Shown: piece by piece, positions 1-9,655 of the stretch
How the letters are laid out: each line of letters begins with the position of its first letter
Numbering within the stretch: the stretch's first letter is position 1
Origin: Micromonospora coriariae
Lineage (GTDB): Bacteria > Actinomycetota > Actinomycetes > Mycobacteriales > Micromonosporaceae
Assembly: GCF_900091455.1 (NCBI RefSeq)
Contig: NZ_LT607412.1
Location: forward strand, 4,464,001 to 4,528,000
Direction of reading: 5' to 3'
DNA length: 64,000 nucleotides
Made by a program: the position numbers and the translations under genes
Notes under the pieces: generated by a model
Seen by the model: the letters and a program-made list of their open reading frames with translations, nothing else
Databases searched by the model: none
What the model was told of the DNA's origin: nothing

Positions 1-2365
<2,365 letters not shown>

Positions 2366-2431
2366 CCCCCCACCCCCGCGGCCCCCGCCGCCCCCCGCCC
2401 CCCGCCGCCTCCTGCCGCGTCGCCGCCCCCT

Positions 2432-2503
2432 GCCGCGTCGATCTAGGGAAAATCGTCGCTAGTTGATCTCTAGCCGTGACGATTTGCCCTAGATCGACGC
2501 GGC
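2432..2503. repeat. Intergenic inverted-repeat element A (convergent-gene spacer)
   Basis: Two 26-bp arms, 2432-2457 and 2478-2503, are inverted copies with one mismatch, just after the shared core CGATCTAGGG. The 20-nt loop contains a smaller stem (GCTAG at 2458, CTAGC at 2470). It lies between convergent ltaE and nfo and could act as a bidirectional terminator, although no T tract follows. The spacer around it is C-rich on the left (2366-2430) and G-rich on the right (2504-2622), so the palindrome extends loosely further. Element E at 53198-53263 shares the core. Confidence 0.8.
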
Positions 2504-2541
2504 GCGCGCGGCAGGGCGCGGCGCGGCGCGGCGGGGCGGGG

Positions 2542-2615
2542 GCGCGACGCGGCCGGGCGGCGGCGCGGAGGGGCGGGGGCGCGACGCGGCCGGGCGGCGG
2601 CGCGGAGGGGCGGGA
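2542..2615. repeat. Two tandem 37-bp G-rich repeats
   Basis: A 37-bp unit starting GCGCGACGCGG at 2542 is repeated from 2579 with one difference in its last base. The strand is rich in G runs up to the stop codon of nfo at 2623, so the nfo transcript would end in C-rich RNA. It may be replication slippage or part of the termination region. Confidence 0.65.
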
Positions 2616-2622
2616 GTGGGGG

Positions 2623-3489
2623 TTAGGGGCGGAGGCGGCTGAGGGTGGCGATGTCGGCGACGTGGCCGACCTGCTTCTCGCTGGGCGTCTCCACGACGAT
2701 CGGGACGCCGGCGGTGGCCGGGTGGGCCATCAGCTCGGCGAAGGCGGGCTCACCGATGGTGCCCTTGCCGATGTTCTCGTGCCGGTCCCGGGTGGAGCCG
2801 CACAGATCCTTCGAGTCGTTGGCGTGCACCAGCCGCAGCCGGTCCGCACCCACGGTGGCCACCAGCGTGTCCAGGGTCGCCGTCATGCCGCCCTCGGCCG
2901 CCAGGTCGTGCCCGGCCGCCCAGGCGTGGCAGGTGTCGAAGCAGACCCCGAGCATGGGGTGCCGGTCCACCGCGTCCAGGTAGGGCCCGAGCTGCTCCAC
3001 CCGGGAGGCGAGCGACCGCCCGCCGCCCGCGCTCGGCTCGACCAGCAGCATCGGCCCGCCGGCCTCGGCGGCCCAGTCGAGCAGCGGCAGAAGCTCCCGG
3101 TGGACCTGGCGCATCGCCTCCTCGGCGTACCCCTCGTCCACCGAACTGCCCGCGTGGAACACCACCGCCCGGGCGCCGATCGCCATGCCCCGGCGTAGCG
3201 CGTGCGCCAGCGTCTGGGCCGACCGCTCGACCGTGGCCGGGGTGGGCGAGCCCAGGTTGACCAGCAGCGAGGCATGGATGAAGGCCGGCACGCCCCGCTC
3301 GGCGCAACCGTCGCGGAACAGCGCGTCCTGCGCCGGGTCACCCGGGGGCAGCGCCCAGCCTCGCGAGTTGGAGACGTAGACCTGCACCACCTCGGCCCCG
3401 GTCGCGTCGACGTACGGCAGGGCAGCCCTGGCCAGCCCGCCGGAGGTGGGGGTGTGCGCGCCGACCGGTCGGGAGCGGGTCACCGGCAT
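2623..3489 (-). CDS. nfo: Endonuclease IV (AP endonuclease, deoxyribonuclease IV)
   Basis: A 288-residue xylose-isomerase-like TIM barrel that incises DNA 5' to abasic sites in base excision repair. The metal-binding motifs of the AP endonuclease 2 family are all visible: VVFHAGS, VEPSAGGG, CFDTCHAWAAGHD, HANDSKD and the C-terminal VVETPS. The frame stays open further upstream, but those residues are antisense to the kinase gene. The ATG at 3489 is chosen because it sits one base after the kinase stop codon (TGA-G-ATG), implying translational coupling in a pknL-nfo operon. Length is normal for the family. Confidence 0.93.
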   Translation of the reverse strand: MPVTRSRPVGAHTPTSGGLARAALPYVDATGAEVVQVYVSNSRGWALPPGDPAQDALFRDGCAERGVPAFIHASLLVNLGSPTPATVERSAQTLAHALRRGMAIGARAVVFHAGSSVDEGYAEEAMRQVHRELLPLLDWAAEAGGPMLLVEPSAGGGRSLASRVEQLGPYLDAVDRHPMLGVCFDTCHAWAAGHDLAAEGGMTATLDTLVATVGADRLRLVHANDSKDLCGSTRDRHENIGKGTIGEPAFAELMAHPATAGVPIVVETPSEKQVGHVADIATLSRLRP

Positions 3490-3490
3490 C

Positions 3491-5476
3491 TCAGAAACAC
3501 CCGATGGTGATCTGGGTGCCCGGTGGCACCGGCGAGTTCTCGCCCGGGTTCTGGTAACGGACCACGGCGTTCGGGTTGAGCTGGACGGCCACCGGGAAGC
3601 CCTGGCTCTCCAGCGTCTGCTTGGCCTGCTGGCAGGGCAGGTCGACCACCCGGGGTACGACCACCAGCGGCGGGCCCTTGCTGACCTCCAGCTTGACCTG
3701 GGTGCCCTTCTCCACGCCGGTGCCGTCGGCCGGACTCTGACCCAGGATCTCGTCCTTGGGCTTGTCGGAGTCCTTGTAGGTCTCCACCAGCACCAGGTTG
3801 AGCCGGGCAAGGGTCGTCCGGGCCTCGGTCAGGCTCTTGCCGACCAGGTTCGGCACCGACACCGGCGCCCGGCCCCGGCTCAGGATGAGGGTGATCTTCG
3901 CGCCCGGTTTGACCTCGGTGCCCACCTTGGGGGAACTGTCCACCACGACTCCGGCCGGCAGGTTGTCGTCGTAGCGGGGGGTGCCCTTGGCCACCACCAG
4001 GTTCGCGTTGACCAGGTCCGCCTCGGCCAGCTCGAACTCCTTGCCGATCACGTCCGGCACCGGGAAGCGCTCCGGGCCCAGCGAGAGGGTCAGGGTGATC
4101 GTGCCGCCCTTGACGATCTTGGTGGCCGAAGCCGGGCTCTGCCCCAGCACGCTGTCCTTCGGCGCCTTCTCGTCGTAGCGCGGCTCGCCGTAGGCCAGGG
4201 TGAGCCCGGCGCGTTCGGCCCGCGCCTGCGCATCGGCCTTGCTCAGGCTGACCAGCTGCGGGGCTGCCGTGTAGCGGCCGACGCCGAACCACCAGCCGCC
4301 GAGCCCGGCCACCAGGACCAGCATCACCACCACGGCCCCGACGGCCAGCCGGCCCCGCGGGTGGGCCAGTACCGTGCCGCGCAGCGCGGCGAGTCGGGAC
4401 CCCAGGCTGTCCGCCGGTGTCGGGGCGGCCCGCCGTCGGCCCGGCCCCTGCCCACCGCCCTCGGGCAGCCGGGCCCAGGCCGGGCGCTCGGCCGGGCGGA
4501 CGGTGGCGACCATCATGGTCGGCTGTGCCACCGGCGGCTCGTCGGTCACCCGGCGCAGCACGGCGGTACGGCTGTTGACGTCGCCCAGGTCGTCCCGGGC
4601 CGTCTGCACCTCGGCCAGCAGCGCTCCGGCGTCGGCGGGCCGGGCCCCGGGGTCACGCCGGGTGGCCCGCTGAACCAGATCGTCGAGGATCGGCGGTAGG
4701 CCCGGCACCAGCGTCGACGGTGCCGGCACGTCGCGGTCGACATGCTGCCAGGCCACGTCCACCGGGCGGTCACCGTCGTAGGGCACCCGACCGGTGAGCA
4801 TCTCGAACAGCACGATGCCCGCCGAGTAGACGTCGGTGCGCGGATCGGCCCTGCCCTCGGTGACCAGCTCCGGGGCGACGTACGCCACGGTGGCCATCAG
4901 CTGGTTGCCCTGCTCCTCGTCGGCGCTCGCCTCGACCGCCCGGGCCAACCCGAAGTCGGCCACCTTGACCACGCTGTCCACCAGGTTGGCGACACCACCG
5001 GTGGGCGCCTCGGCGACCAGCACGTTCTCCGGCTTGACGTCCCGGTGCACCAGGCCGGCGCGGTGCGCGGCGGCGATCGCGGCGAGCATCTGCTCGGCGA
5101 TGGCCAGCGCCTCGTCCGGGTTGAGCCGGCGCCGCTCGGCCAGCACGTCGCGCAGCGTGCGGCCGCGGACGTACTCCATCACCAGGTACGGCAGCCCGCC
5201 GTGGGTGCCCTGGTCGTAGACCGCCACCACGTTCGGGTGGGTCAGCCGGGCGATGGTCTTCGCCTCGTCGGTGAACCGGGCCACGAAGTTGGCGATCCGG
5301 GCCCGGGCCTCGGACGCCTGCGTCGGATGAATGATCTTGACAGCGACGGTGCGCTCGAGGCGCTCGTCGGTGGCGGTGTACACGGTCGCCATGCCGCCAC
5401 GAGCCACGCGACCGCGAATGCGGTAGCGCCCGTCGATCAGCGAGCCCAGCAACGTGTCGGCGACCTGTGTGTCCAT
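3491..5476 (-). CDS. pknL: PknL-type serine/threonine protein kinase with four PASTA repeats
   Basis: A 661-residue membrane receptor kinase. The N-terminal kinase domain (about residues 10-280) has the glycine loop GRVARGGMATVY, lysine in VAVKII, catalytic HRDVKPENV and DFG in VADFGLA. A Pro/Arg-rich linker leads to one membrane helix (about 372-398) and four extracellular PASTA repeats (about 400-661), which in this family bind muropeptides or lipid II. The ATG at 5476 is preferred over one 30 nt upstream because homologues begin MDTQVADTLL and a TAGACT -10 box lies 8 nt before it. The divergent neighbour is the Rv2175c-type regulator, a known PknL substrate in M. tuberculosis. The mycobacterial PknL lacks PASTA repeats; this one has them, as in corynebacteria. 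Confidence 0.93.
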   Translation of the reverse strand: MDTQVADTLLGSLIDGRYRIRGRVARGGMATVYTATDERLERTVAVKIIHPTQASEARARIANFVARFTDEAKTIARLTHPNVVAVYDQGTHGGLPYLVMEYVRGRTLRDVLAERRRLNPDEALAIAEQMLAAIAAAHRAGLVHRDVKPENVLVAEAPTGGVANLVDSVVKVADFGLARAVEASADEEQGNQLMATVAYVAPELVTEGRADPRTDVYSAGIVLFEMLTGRVPYDGDRPVDVAWQHVDRDVPAPSTLVPGLPPILDDLVQRATRRDPGARPADAGALLAEVQTARDDLGDVNSRTAVLRRVTDEPPVAQPTMMVATVRPAERPAWARLPEGGGQGPGRRRAAPTPADSLGSRLAALRGTVLAHPRGRLAVGAVVVMLVLVAGLGGWWFGVGRYTAAPQLVSLSKADAQARAERAGLTLAYGEPRYDEKAPKDSVLGQSPASATKIVKGGTITLTLSLGPERFPVPDVIGKEFELAEADLVNANLVVAKGTPRYDDNLPAGVVVDSSPKVGTEVKPGAKITLILSRGRAPVSVPNLVGKSLTEARTTLARLNLVLVETYKDSDKPKDEILGQSPADGTGVEKGTQVKLEVSKGPPLVVVPRVVDLPCQQAKQTLESQGFPVAVQLNPNAVVRYQNPGENSPVPPGTQITIGCF

Positions 5477-5484
5477 CGGCAGGG

Positions 5485-5490
5485 AGTCTA
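5485..5490 (-). promoter_or_regulatory. -10 box of pknL, leaderless arrangement
   Basis: Read on the minus strand this is TAGACT, 8 nt before the ATG at 5476. That spacing predicts transcription starting at or next to the start codon. Confidence 0.5.
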
Positions 5491-5677
5491 TGTGTCCAGG
5501 GGGCAAAGGTTGAACAGGATGCTACAGCCGGCGGCGAACCTGATCCGTCCCGCTGCGCTCGCCGAGCCTGTTCCGACCCCTGATCCGCTGGTCACCGGTC
5601 CGTTCATCGGGTGTTCGGACCGGTCGTCCCGGGGTGCCCGGTGGCCCGTGCGGGCAGTGGCGTGGCAGGGTGATCGG

Positions 5678-6067
5678 GTGACCGAACCCGTACCCGACCA
5701 GGCCGTGCCCGGCCCCGAGCTCGCCGGCCCCGCAGACCCGGCCGGCTGGCTCACCCTGCCCGACGTCGCCGAGCGCCTCGACGTGTCGATCAGCAAGGTG
5801 CACCAGATGATCCGCGACCGGGAGCTGCTGGCGGTCCGCCGCGACGGCATCCGCCGGGTGCCGGCGGACCTGGTGGCCAACCAGACCGTGCTCAAGCACC
5901 TGCCTGGCGTGCTCAACCTGCTCTCCGACAACGGCTACGACGACGAGGCCGCGCTGCGCTGGCTCTACGAGCCGGACGACGCCCTCCCCGGCGCCACCCC
6001 GGCCGCCGCCCTCTCCGGCGACCAGGCCCGCGAAGTCAAACGCCGAGCCCAAGCCCTCGGCTTCTAA
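5678..6067 (+). CDS. Rv2175c-type winged-helix DNA-binding regulator
   Basis: A 129-residue protein. An N-terminal tail rich in Pro/Ala (about 1-22) precedes a helix-turn-helix (WLTLPDVAERLDV, SISKVHQMIRDRELL) and an Rv2175c C-terminal domain ending AREVKRRAQALGF. In M. tuberculosis the homologue binds DNA and loses affinity when PknL phosphorylates a threonine in its N-terminal tail; here Thr2 (VTEPVP) is a candidate. The gene is divergent from the kinase across a 201-bp spacer, which supports a kinase-substrate pair. The frame is open far upstream, but that part is antisense to pknL. GTG at 5678 is chosen from homologous length. Targets are unknown. Confidence 0.85.
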   Translation: MTEPVPDQAVPGPELAGPADPAGWLTLPDVAERLDVSISKVHQMIRDRELLAVRRDGIRRVPADLVANQTVLKHLPGVLNLLSDNGYDDEAALRWLYEPDDALPGATPAAALSGDQAREVKRRAQALGF

Positions 6068-6076
6068 CCCTCCGGC

Positions 6077-6116
6077 CCTCCCCGCGCCTCCCCGCGCTTC
6101 CCCGCGCTTCCCCGCG
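6077..6116. repeat. Four tandem copies of a 10-bp unit
   Basis: Four head-to-tail copies of CCTCCCCGCG or CTTCCCCGCG (two of each) directly follow the regulator stop codon and run into inverted-repeat element B. Confidence 0.6.
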
Positions 6117-6185
6117 CGTTGATCATGAAGTTGGCGACGTCCGAAACGGCGTGTCGCGTCGCTAACTTCATGGTCAACGCGCGGG
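6111..6185. repeat. Intergenic inverted-repeat element B (convergent-gene spacer)
   Basis: Arms of 29 bp, 6111-6139 and 6157-6185, match with two differences, both of which would be G-U pairs in RNA. The loop is 17 nt. The left arm contains TTGATCATGAAGTTGG. It lies between the convergent Rv2175c-type gene and idsA and is a probable bidirectional terminator. It differs in sequence from element A but has the same size and a GATC near the outer part of the arm. Confidence 0.8.
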
Positions 6186-6223
6186 ATGGGGTCCGGCCCG
6201 GGGGACGGGGAGGGGGCCGGGGG

Positions 6224-7306
6224 TCAGTCGGCGCGGCGGGTGGCGGCTATCGCCAGGTCGACCAGGGCCTGGCGGGCCTCGGTGTCGAGGTCGACGGCGG
6301 CCAGCGCCGCCAGTGCCGCGTCGGTGAGCGTGACGATCCGCTGCTCGGTACGGGCCAGCGCCCCGCTCGCGGTGATCAGCTCGCGCAGCTGGGTCACCCC
6401 CCGCTCGTCGAGCTGCGGATCGCCGAGCCGGCTGAGCAGAAGCTCCCGGCCGGCGTCGTCGGTGGCCTCCACGGCCGCCGCCACCAGGTAGGTGCGCTTG
6501 CCCTCACGCAGGTCGTCCCCGGCCGGCTTGCCGGTCTGCGCCGGGTCGCCGAAGACCCCCAGCACGTCGTCGCGCAGCTGGAACGCCTCGCCCAGCGGCA
6601 GCCCGTACGCCGAGTAGGCCGTCCGCACGTCCGCCGACGCGTCGGCCAGCGCGGCGCCGAGCAGCAGCGGACGCTCGACCGTGTACTTCGCCGACTTGTA
6701 CCGGGCGACCTTGCTGGCCCGTTCCACCGAGGTGTCCCCGGTGACCTGGGTCAGCACGTCGAGGTACTGCCCGACGGTGACCTCGGTGCGCATCTCGTCG
6801 AAGACCGGCCGGGCCCGGGCCACCGCCCGCAGGTCCAGTCCCGCGGAGTGCAGCAACTCGTCGGACCAGACCAGGCAGAGATCGCCGAGCAGGATCGCCG
6901 CCGCGTCGCCGAACCCGTCCGGGTCGCCGCCCCAGCCGGCCGCCCGGTGCCGGGCGGCGAACCGCCGGTGCACCGCCGGCTCGCCGCGCCGGGTGTCGGA
7001 GCGATCCATCAGGTCGTCGTGGATCAGGGCGCTGGCCTGCACGAACTCCAGCGCGGCCAGGGCGGTGAGCACCTGGTCGGCGTCCACTCCGCCGGCGCCG
7101 CGGAACCCCCAGTACGCGAAGGCCGGCCGCAGCCGCTTGCCGCCGCCGAGCACGAATGCCTCGATCGCCTCCGCCACCGGGGCCAGGGCGTCGTCAACGC
7201 CGGTCAACCGGGCCCGCTGGCCGGCCAGGAACTCGGTGAGGGCCTTGTCGACCCGCTGCCGCAGGCCGGCACGGTCGACGGGAGACACGGAAGCAGCGTG
7301 GGTCAC
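6224..7306 (-). CDS. idsA: Polyprenyl diphosphate synthase (geranylgeranyl diphosphate synthase type)
   Basis: A 360-residue trans-isoprenyl diphosphate synthase that condenses isopentenyl diphosphate onto allylic primers. The first aspartate-rich motif is HDDLMDRSDTRR and the second is LRDDVLGVFGD; KRLRPAFAYW is the usual N-terminal substrate-binding lysine/arginine segment. Chain length cannot be fixed by eye; C20 is likely from its similarity to IdsA-type enzymes, in which case it could feed the carotenoid genes 2.3 kb away. GTG at 7306 is preceded by a TAGCGT box 6 nt upstream, so the message is probably leaderless. The promoter overlaps the end of the upstream regulator gene. Confidence 0.9.
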   Translation of the reverse strand: MTHAASVSPVDRAGLRQRVDKALTEFLAGQRARLTGVDDALAPVAEAIEAFVLGGGKRLRPAFAYWGFRGAGGVDADQVLTALAALEFVQASALIHDDLMDRSDTRRGEPAVHRRFAARHRAAGWGGDPDGFGDAAAILLGDLCLVWSDELLHSAGLDLRAVARARPVFDEMRTEVTVGQYLDVLTQVTGDTSVERASKVARYKSAKYTVERPLLLGAALADASADVRTAYSAYGLPLGEAFQLRDDVLGVFGDPAQTGKPAGDDLREGKRTYLVAAAVEATDDAGRELLLSRLGDPQLDERGVTQLRELITASGALARTEQRIVTLTDAALAALAAVDLDTEARQALVDLAIAATRRAD

Positions 7307-7312
7307 GCCACG

Positions 7313-7318
7313 ACGCTA
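7313..7318 (-). promoter_or_regulatory. -10 box of idsA, leaderless arrangement
   Basis: Minus-strand TAGCGT, 6 nt before the GTG at 7306. It overlaps the TAG stop codon of the upstream XRE-type gene. Confidence 0.45.
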
Positions 7319-7714
7319 GCCGGTCGCCGCGTACCGCGCTCCACCGCCACTCGTCGTGCCGCCGGCCCGCTCGCCGGTGCGGCCCCGGCCCGGCCGTCCG
7401 CCCGGCCGCGCGCCGGCCCCCGCCCGGCCCGGCCCGGTGGCCCGCGCCGGGCCGGCTCGCCGGGTGACCGCGGCGGCCTCGGCGAGCGTCACCAGCGGCA
7501 CGTCCAGCACCACGGCGAGCCACCCGAGCCAGAACCCTCCCGGTACGCGTCGTTGCCGTTCCCACCGGGACACCTCGTGCCGGCTCAACGTCGGCACCCC
7601 CGCTGCGGCACACAACTCGGCGGCGGTGCGCTGCTGGCTCCAGCCCCGGGCCAGCCGGCACCGGGCGAGCAACGGGCCGAGCTGTGCTGGGCGCGGCGGT
7701 GGGGGCGGGGTCAT
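7316..7714 (-). CDS. Small XRE-family helix-turn-helix protein
   Basis: A 132-residue protein with one XRE/Cro-type helix-turn-helix at about residues 10-65 (GPLLARCRLARGWSQQ and LSRHEVSRWERQRRVP), a short hydrophobic helix (FWLGWLAVVLDVPLVTLAEA), and a Gly/Arg/Pro-rich tail without predicted fold. The start MTPPPPP at 7714 is chosen because residues further upstream are low-complexity. It ends 9 nt before idsA, so it may share a transcript with it or regulate it. The target is unknown, and the tail could be a GC-rich readthrough rather than a conserved part. Confidence 0.6.
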   Translation of the reverse strand: MTPPPPPRPAQLGPLLARCRLARGWSQQRTAAELCAAAGVPTLSRHEVSRWERQRRVPGGFWLGWLAVVLDVPLVTLAEAAAVTRRAGPARATGPGRAGAGARPGGRPGRGRTGERAGGTTSGGGARYAATG

Positions 7715-7843
7715 CGGTCCTCCCGGCGGGCGTCGGTGCGGCGACGGGCGCCCGCCCGACCGGACGGGACCGGCGTCACCGCTCGGTTGCTGACCCCCGC
7801 GCGGGCCCCCGGGCCGCCCCCGCCGACCCTCCCGCGCCACCCA

Positions 7844-7860
7844 TTACTACCCCGTGGGTA
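7844..7860 (-). promoter_or_regulatory. Candidate promoter and palindrome upstream of the XRE gene
   Basis: The 280-bp spacer 7715-7994 between the XRE gene and metF has no gene. It contains a palindrome, TACCC-CGT-GGGTA (7848-7860), overlapping a minus-strand TAGTAA box (7849-7844). This could be an autoregulatory operator; the distance to the start codon (130 nt) leaves doubt. Confidence 0.3.
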
Positions 7861-7982
7861 CGACGGCCCTCCGCCCACCTGGCCACGGCGCGCGGGACGG
7901 CACCGGCCAACGTGCGCGCCCCCGCATCCGTCGATCCGTGGGACGCGATGGGAAGCGCCTGGGTGGTGCGGACGCTGCCCGC

Positions 7983-7988
7983 TAGAGT
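7983..7988 (+). promoter_or_regulatory. -10 box of metF, leaderless arrangement
   Basis: TAGAGT lies 6 nt before the GTG at 7995, and no Shine-Dalgarno sequence is present, so the transcript probably begins at the start codon. Confidence 0.55.
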
Positions 7989-7994
7989 CGGGTC

Positions 7995-8912
7995 GTGGCG
8001 CTCGGTCTTCCCTCGGTACTCCCCAATCCGCAGCCGGCGATCGGGGAGCTCATCCGTGACCGTCAGCCGACCTTCTCGTTCGAGTTCTTCCCACCCAAGA
8101 CCGAGGCGGGGGAGCGACTGCTCTGGCAGGCGATCCGCGAGCTGGAGTCGCTGCGCCCGTCGTTCGTGTCGATCACCTACGGCGCGGGCGGCTCGACCCG
8201 GGACACCACCGTGTCGGTCACCGAGCGGATCGCCACCGACACCACCCTGCTGCCGATGGCCCACCTGACCGCGGTCAACCACTCCGTCGCCGAGCTGCGG
8301 CACGTGATCGGTCGGCTCGCCGGGGTGGGGGTGCGCAACGTGCTGGCGGTGCGCGGCGACCCGCCGGGCAACCCGGGCGGCGAGTGGGTCCGCCACCCCG
8401 AGGGCGTGGACTACGCCGAGGACCTGGTACGCCTCGTGCGGGACGCCGGTGACTTCAGCGTGGGCGTGGCAGCCTTTCCGTACAAGCACCCCCGCTCACC
8501 CGACGTGGCCAGCGACACCACGCACTTCGTCCGCAAGTGCCGGGCCGGCGCCGAGTTCGCGATCACGCAGATGTTCTTCGAGGCCGACGACTACCTGCGG
8601 CTGCGTGACCGGGTGGCGGCCGCCGGCTGCGACACCCCGATCCTCGCCGGGGTGATGCCGGTGACCCAGATCGGCACCATCGAGCGGTCCGTGCAGCTGT
8701 CCGGGGCGCCCTTCCCGCCGGCGCTGGCGGCGCGCTTCGAGCGGGTCGCCGACGATCCGGAGGCGGTCCGCCGGCTCGGCATCGAGCAGGCCAGCGAGAT
8801 GTCCCGCCGGCTGCTGGACGAGGGCGTGCCGGGGATCCACTTCATCACCCTCAACCGGTCCACCGCGACCCGTGAGGTCTGGCAGAACCTCAAGGCCGGC
8901 GCGCGGAGGTGA
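7995..8912 (+). CDS. metF: 5,10-Methylenetetrahydrofolate reductase
   Basis: A 305-residue FAD-dependent TIM barrel reducing methylene-THF to methyl-THF for methionine synthesis. Characteristic segments are SFEFFPPKT (catalytic Glu), SITYGAGGS, HLTAVNHS, NVLAVRGDPPG, and the flavin-binding ITQMFFEADDY. Length matches bacterial MetF. In M. tuberculosis the MTHFR-like gene Rv2172c also lies in the pknL/idsA neighbourhood, so the order is ancestral. The start GTG follows a -10 box with leaderless spacing. Confidence 0.94.
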   Translation: MALGLPSVLPNPQPAIGELIRDRQPTFSFEFFPPKTEAGERLLWQAIRELESLRPSFVSITYGAGGSTRDTTVSVTERIATDTTLLPMAHLTAVNHSVAELRHVIGRLAGVGVRNVLAVRGDPPGNPGGEWVRHPEGVDYAEDLVRLVRDAGDFSVGVAAFPYKHPRSPDVASDTTHFVRKCRAGAEFAITQMFFEADDYLRLRDRVAAAGCDTPILAGVMPVTQIGTIERSVQLSGAPFPPALAARFERVADDPEAVRRLGIEQASEMSRRLLDEGVPGIHFITLNRSTATREVWQNLKAGARR

Positions 8913-8956
8913 CCGCGGGGCCCGCGACACCTGATGCCCGGCGCGACGGTTGATCC

Positions 8957-9646
8957 GTGGTGGGCACACAGCTGAACTGGGACCAGTACGCCACGGCGTG
9001 GGCACGGTTGCACGGCGGGTTCGACCCCCGCACGGCCGCGCCGGTGGTACGCGCCTGGCTGCGGTTCGCGTACCACGTCGGGTACGTGCTGGGCCGGCTG
9101 CGGGTCAGCCCCACGGCGGTCACCGTGGCCGGGGTGCTGCTCTGCTTCTGCGTACCGCTGCTGGTGACCCGGCCGGCGGACGGACCGTTTCTCGGCGCGC
9201 TGTTCGTGCTGCTCGCCTCCGTGGCGGACAGCGTGGACGGGGCGGTGGCGGTGGCCACCGGCCGCACCACCCGGCTCGGCTACGTCTACGACTCGGTCGC
9301 CGACCGGCTCGGTGAGGTGGCCTGGCTGCTGGCGTTCTGGCTGGTCGGCGCGCCGGGCGCGCTGGTCGTCGCGGGCGGCGCGCTGTCCTGGCTGCACGAG
9401 TACACCCGGGCCCGAGCGGTCTCCGCCGGCATGCGCGAGATCGGCGCGGTGACAGTGGGCGAACGCCCCACCCGGGTCTCGGTGGCGCTGGTCGGGCTGC
9501 TGGTCGCCGGGCTGGCCGGGCTGATCGAGCCGGACCTGGCCGCCGGCACGATCACCATGGCGGCCGCCGTGTGGGTGCTGCTGGCCGGCTTCGGTCTGGG
9601 GCAGTTGCTCTCCACCGTCCGCCGCGCGCTGCTCGACGTCGGCTGA
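8957..9646 (+). CDS. CDP-alcohol phosphatidyltransferase family membrane protein
   Basis: A 229-residue integral membrane protein with about six helices. The CDP-alcohol phosphotransferase signature is recognisable in ADSVDGAVAVATGRTTRLG...YDSVADR: the two metal-binding DxxDG and DxxxD aspartates are intact, but the usual Ala-Arg after DG is Ala-Val. The family transfers a phosphoalcohol head group from CDP-diacylglycerol or a CDP-polyol. The substrate here is not readable; phosphatidylinositol-phosphate or phosphatidylglycerol-phosphate synthesis are typical. GTG at 8957 or 8960 could serve as start. It ends 9 nt before the convergent carotenoid operon. Confidence 0.8.
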   Translation: MVGTQLNWDQYATAWARLHGGFDPRTAAPVVRAWLRFAYHVGYVLGRLRVSPTAVTVAGVLLCFCVPLLVTRPADGPFLGALFVLLASVADSVDGAVAVATGRTTRLGYVYDSVADRLGEVAWLLAFWLVGAPGALVVAGGALSWLHEYTRARAVSAGMREIGAVTVGERPTRVSVALVGLLVAGLAGLIEPDLAAGTITMAAAVWVLLAGFGLGQLLSTVRRALLDVG

Positions 9647-9655
9647 CCCCCGCAC

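Noticed and set aside
2504..2622. G-run-rich stretch as a functional G-quadruplex
   Set aside because: G runs are expected from composition and tandem duplication; no independent support.
3446..4699. 417-codon plus-strand frame opposite pknL
   Set aside because: Mirror of the PASTA repeats on the other strand; no family features.
5477..5506. Earlier in-frame start for pknL at 5506
   Set aside because: Upstream residues are not family-like and would lie before the predicted leaderless start at 5476.
6119..8059. 646-codon plus-strand open frame across idsA and the XRE gene
   Set aside because: Antisense to a well-supported prenyl synthase, starts inside element B, and its translation is repetitive Arg/Gly/Pro text.
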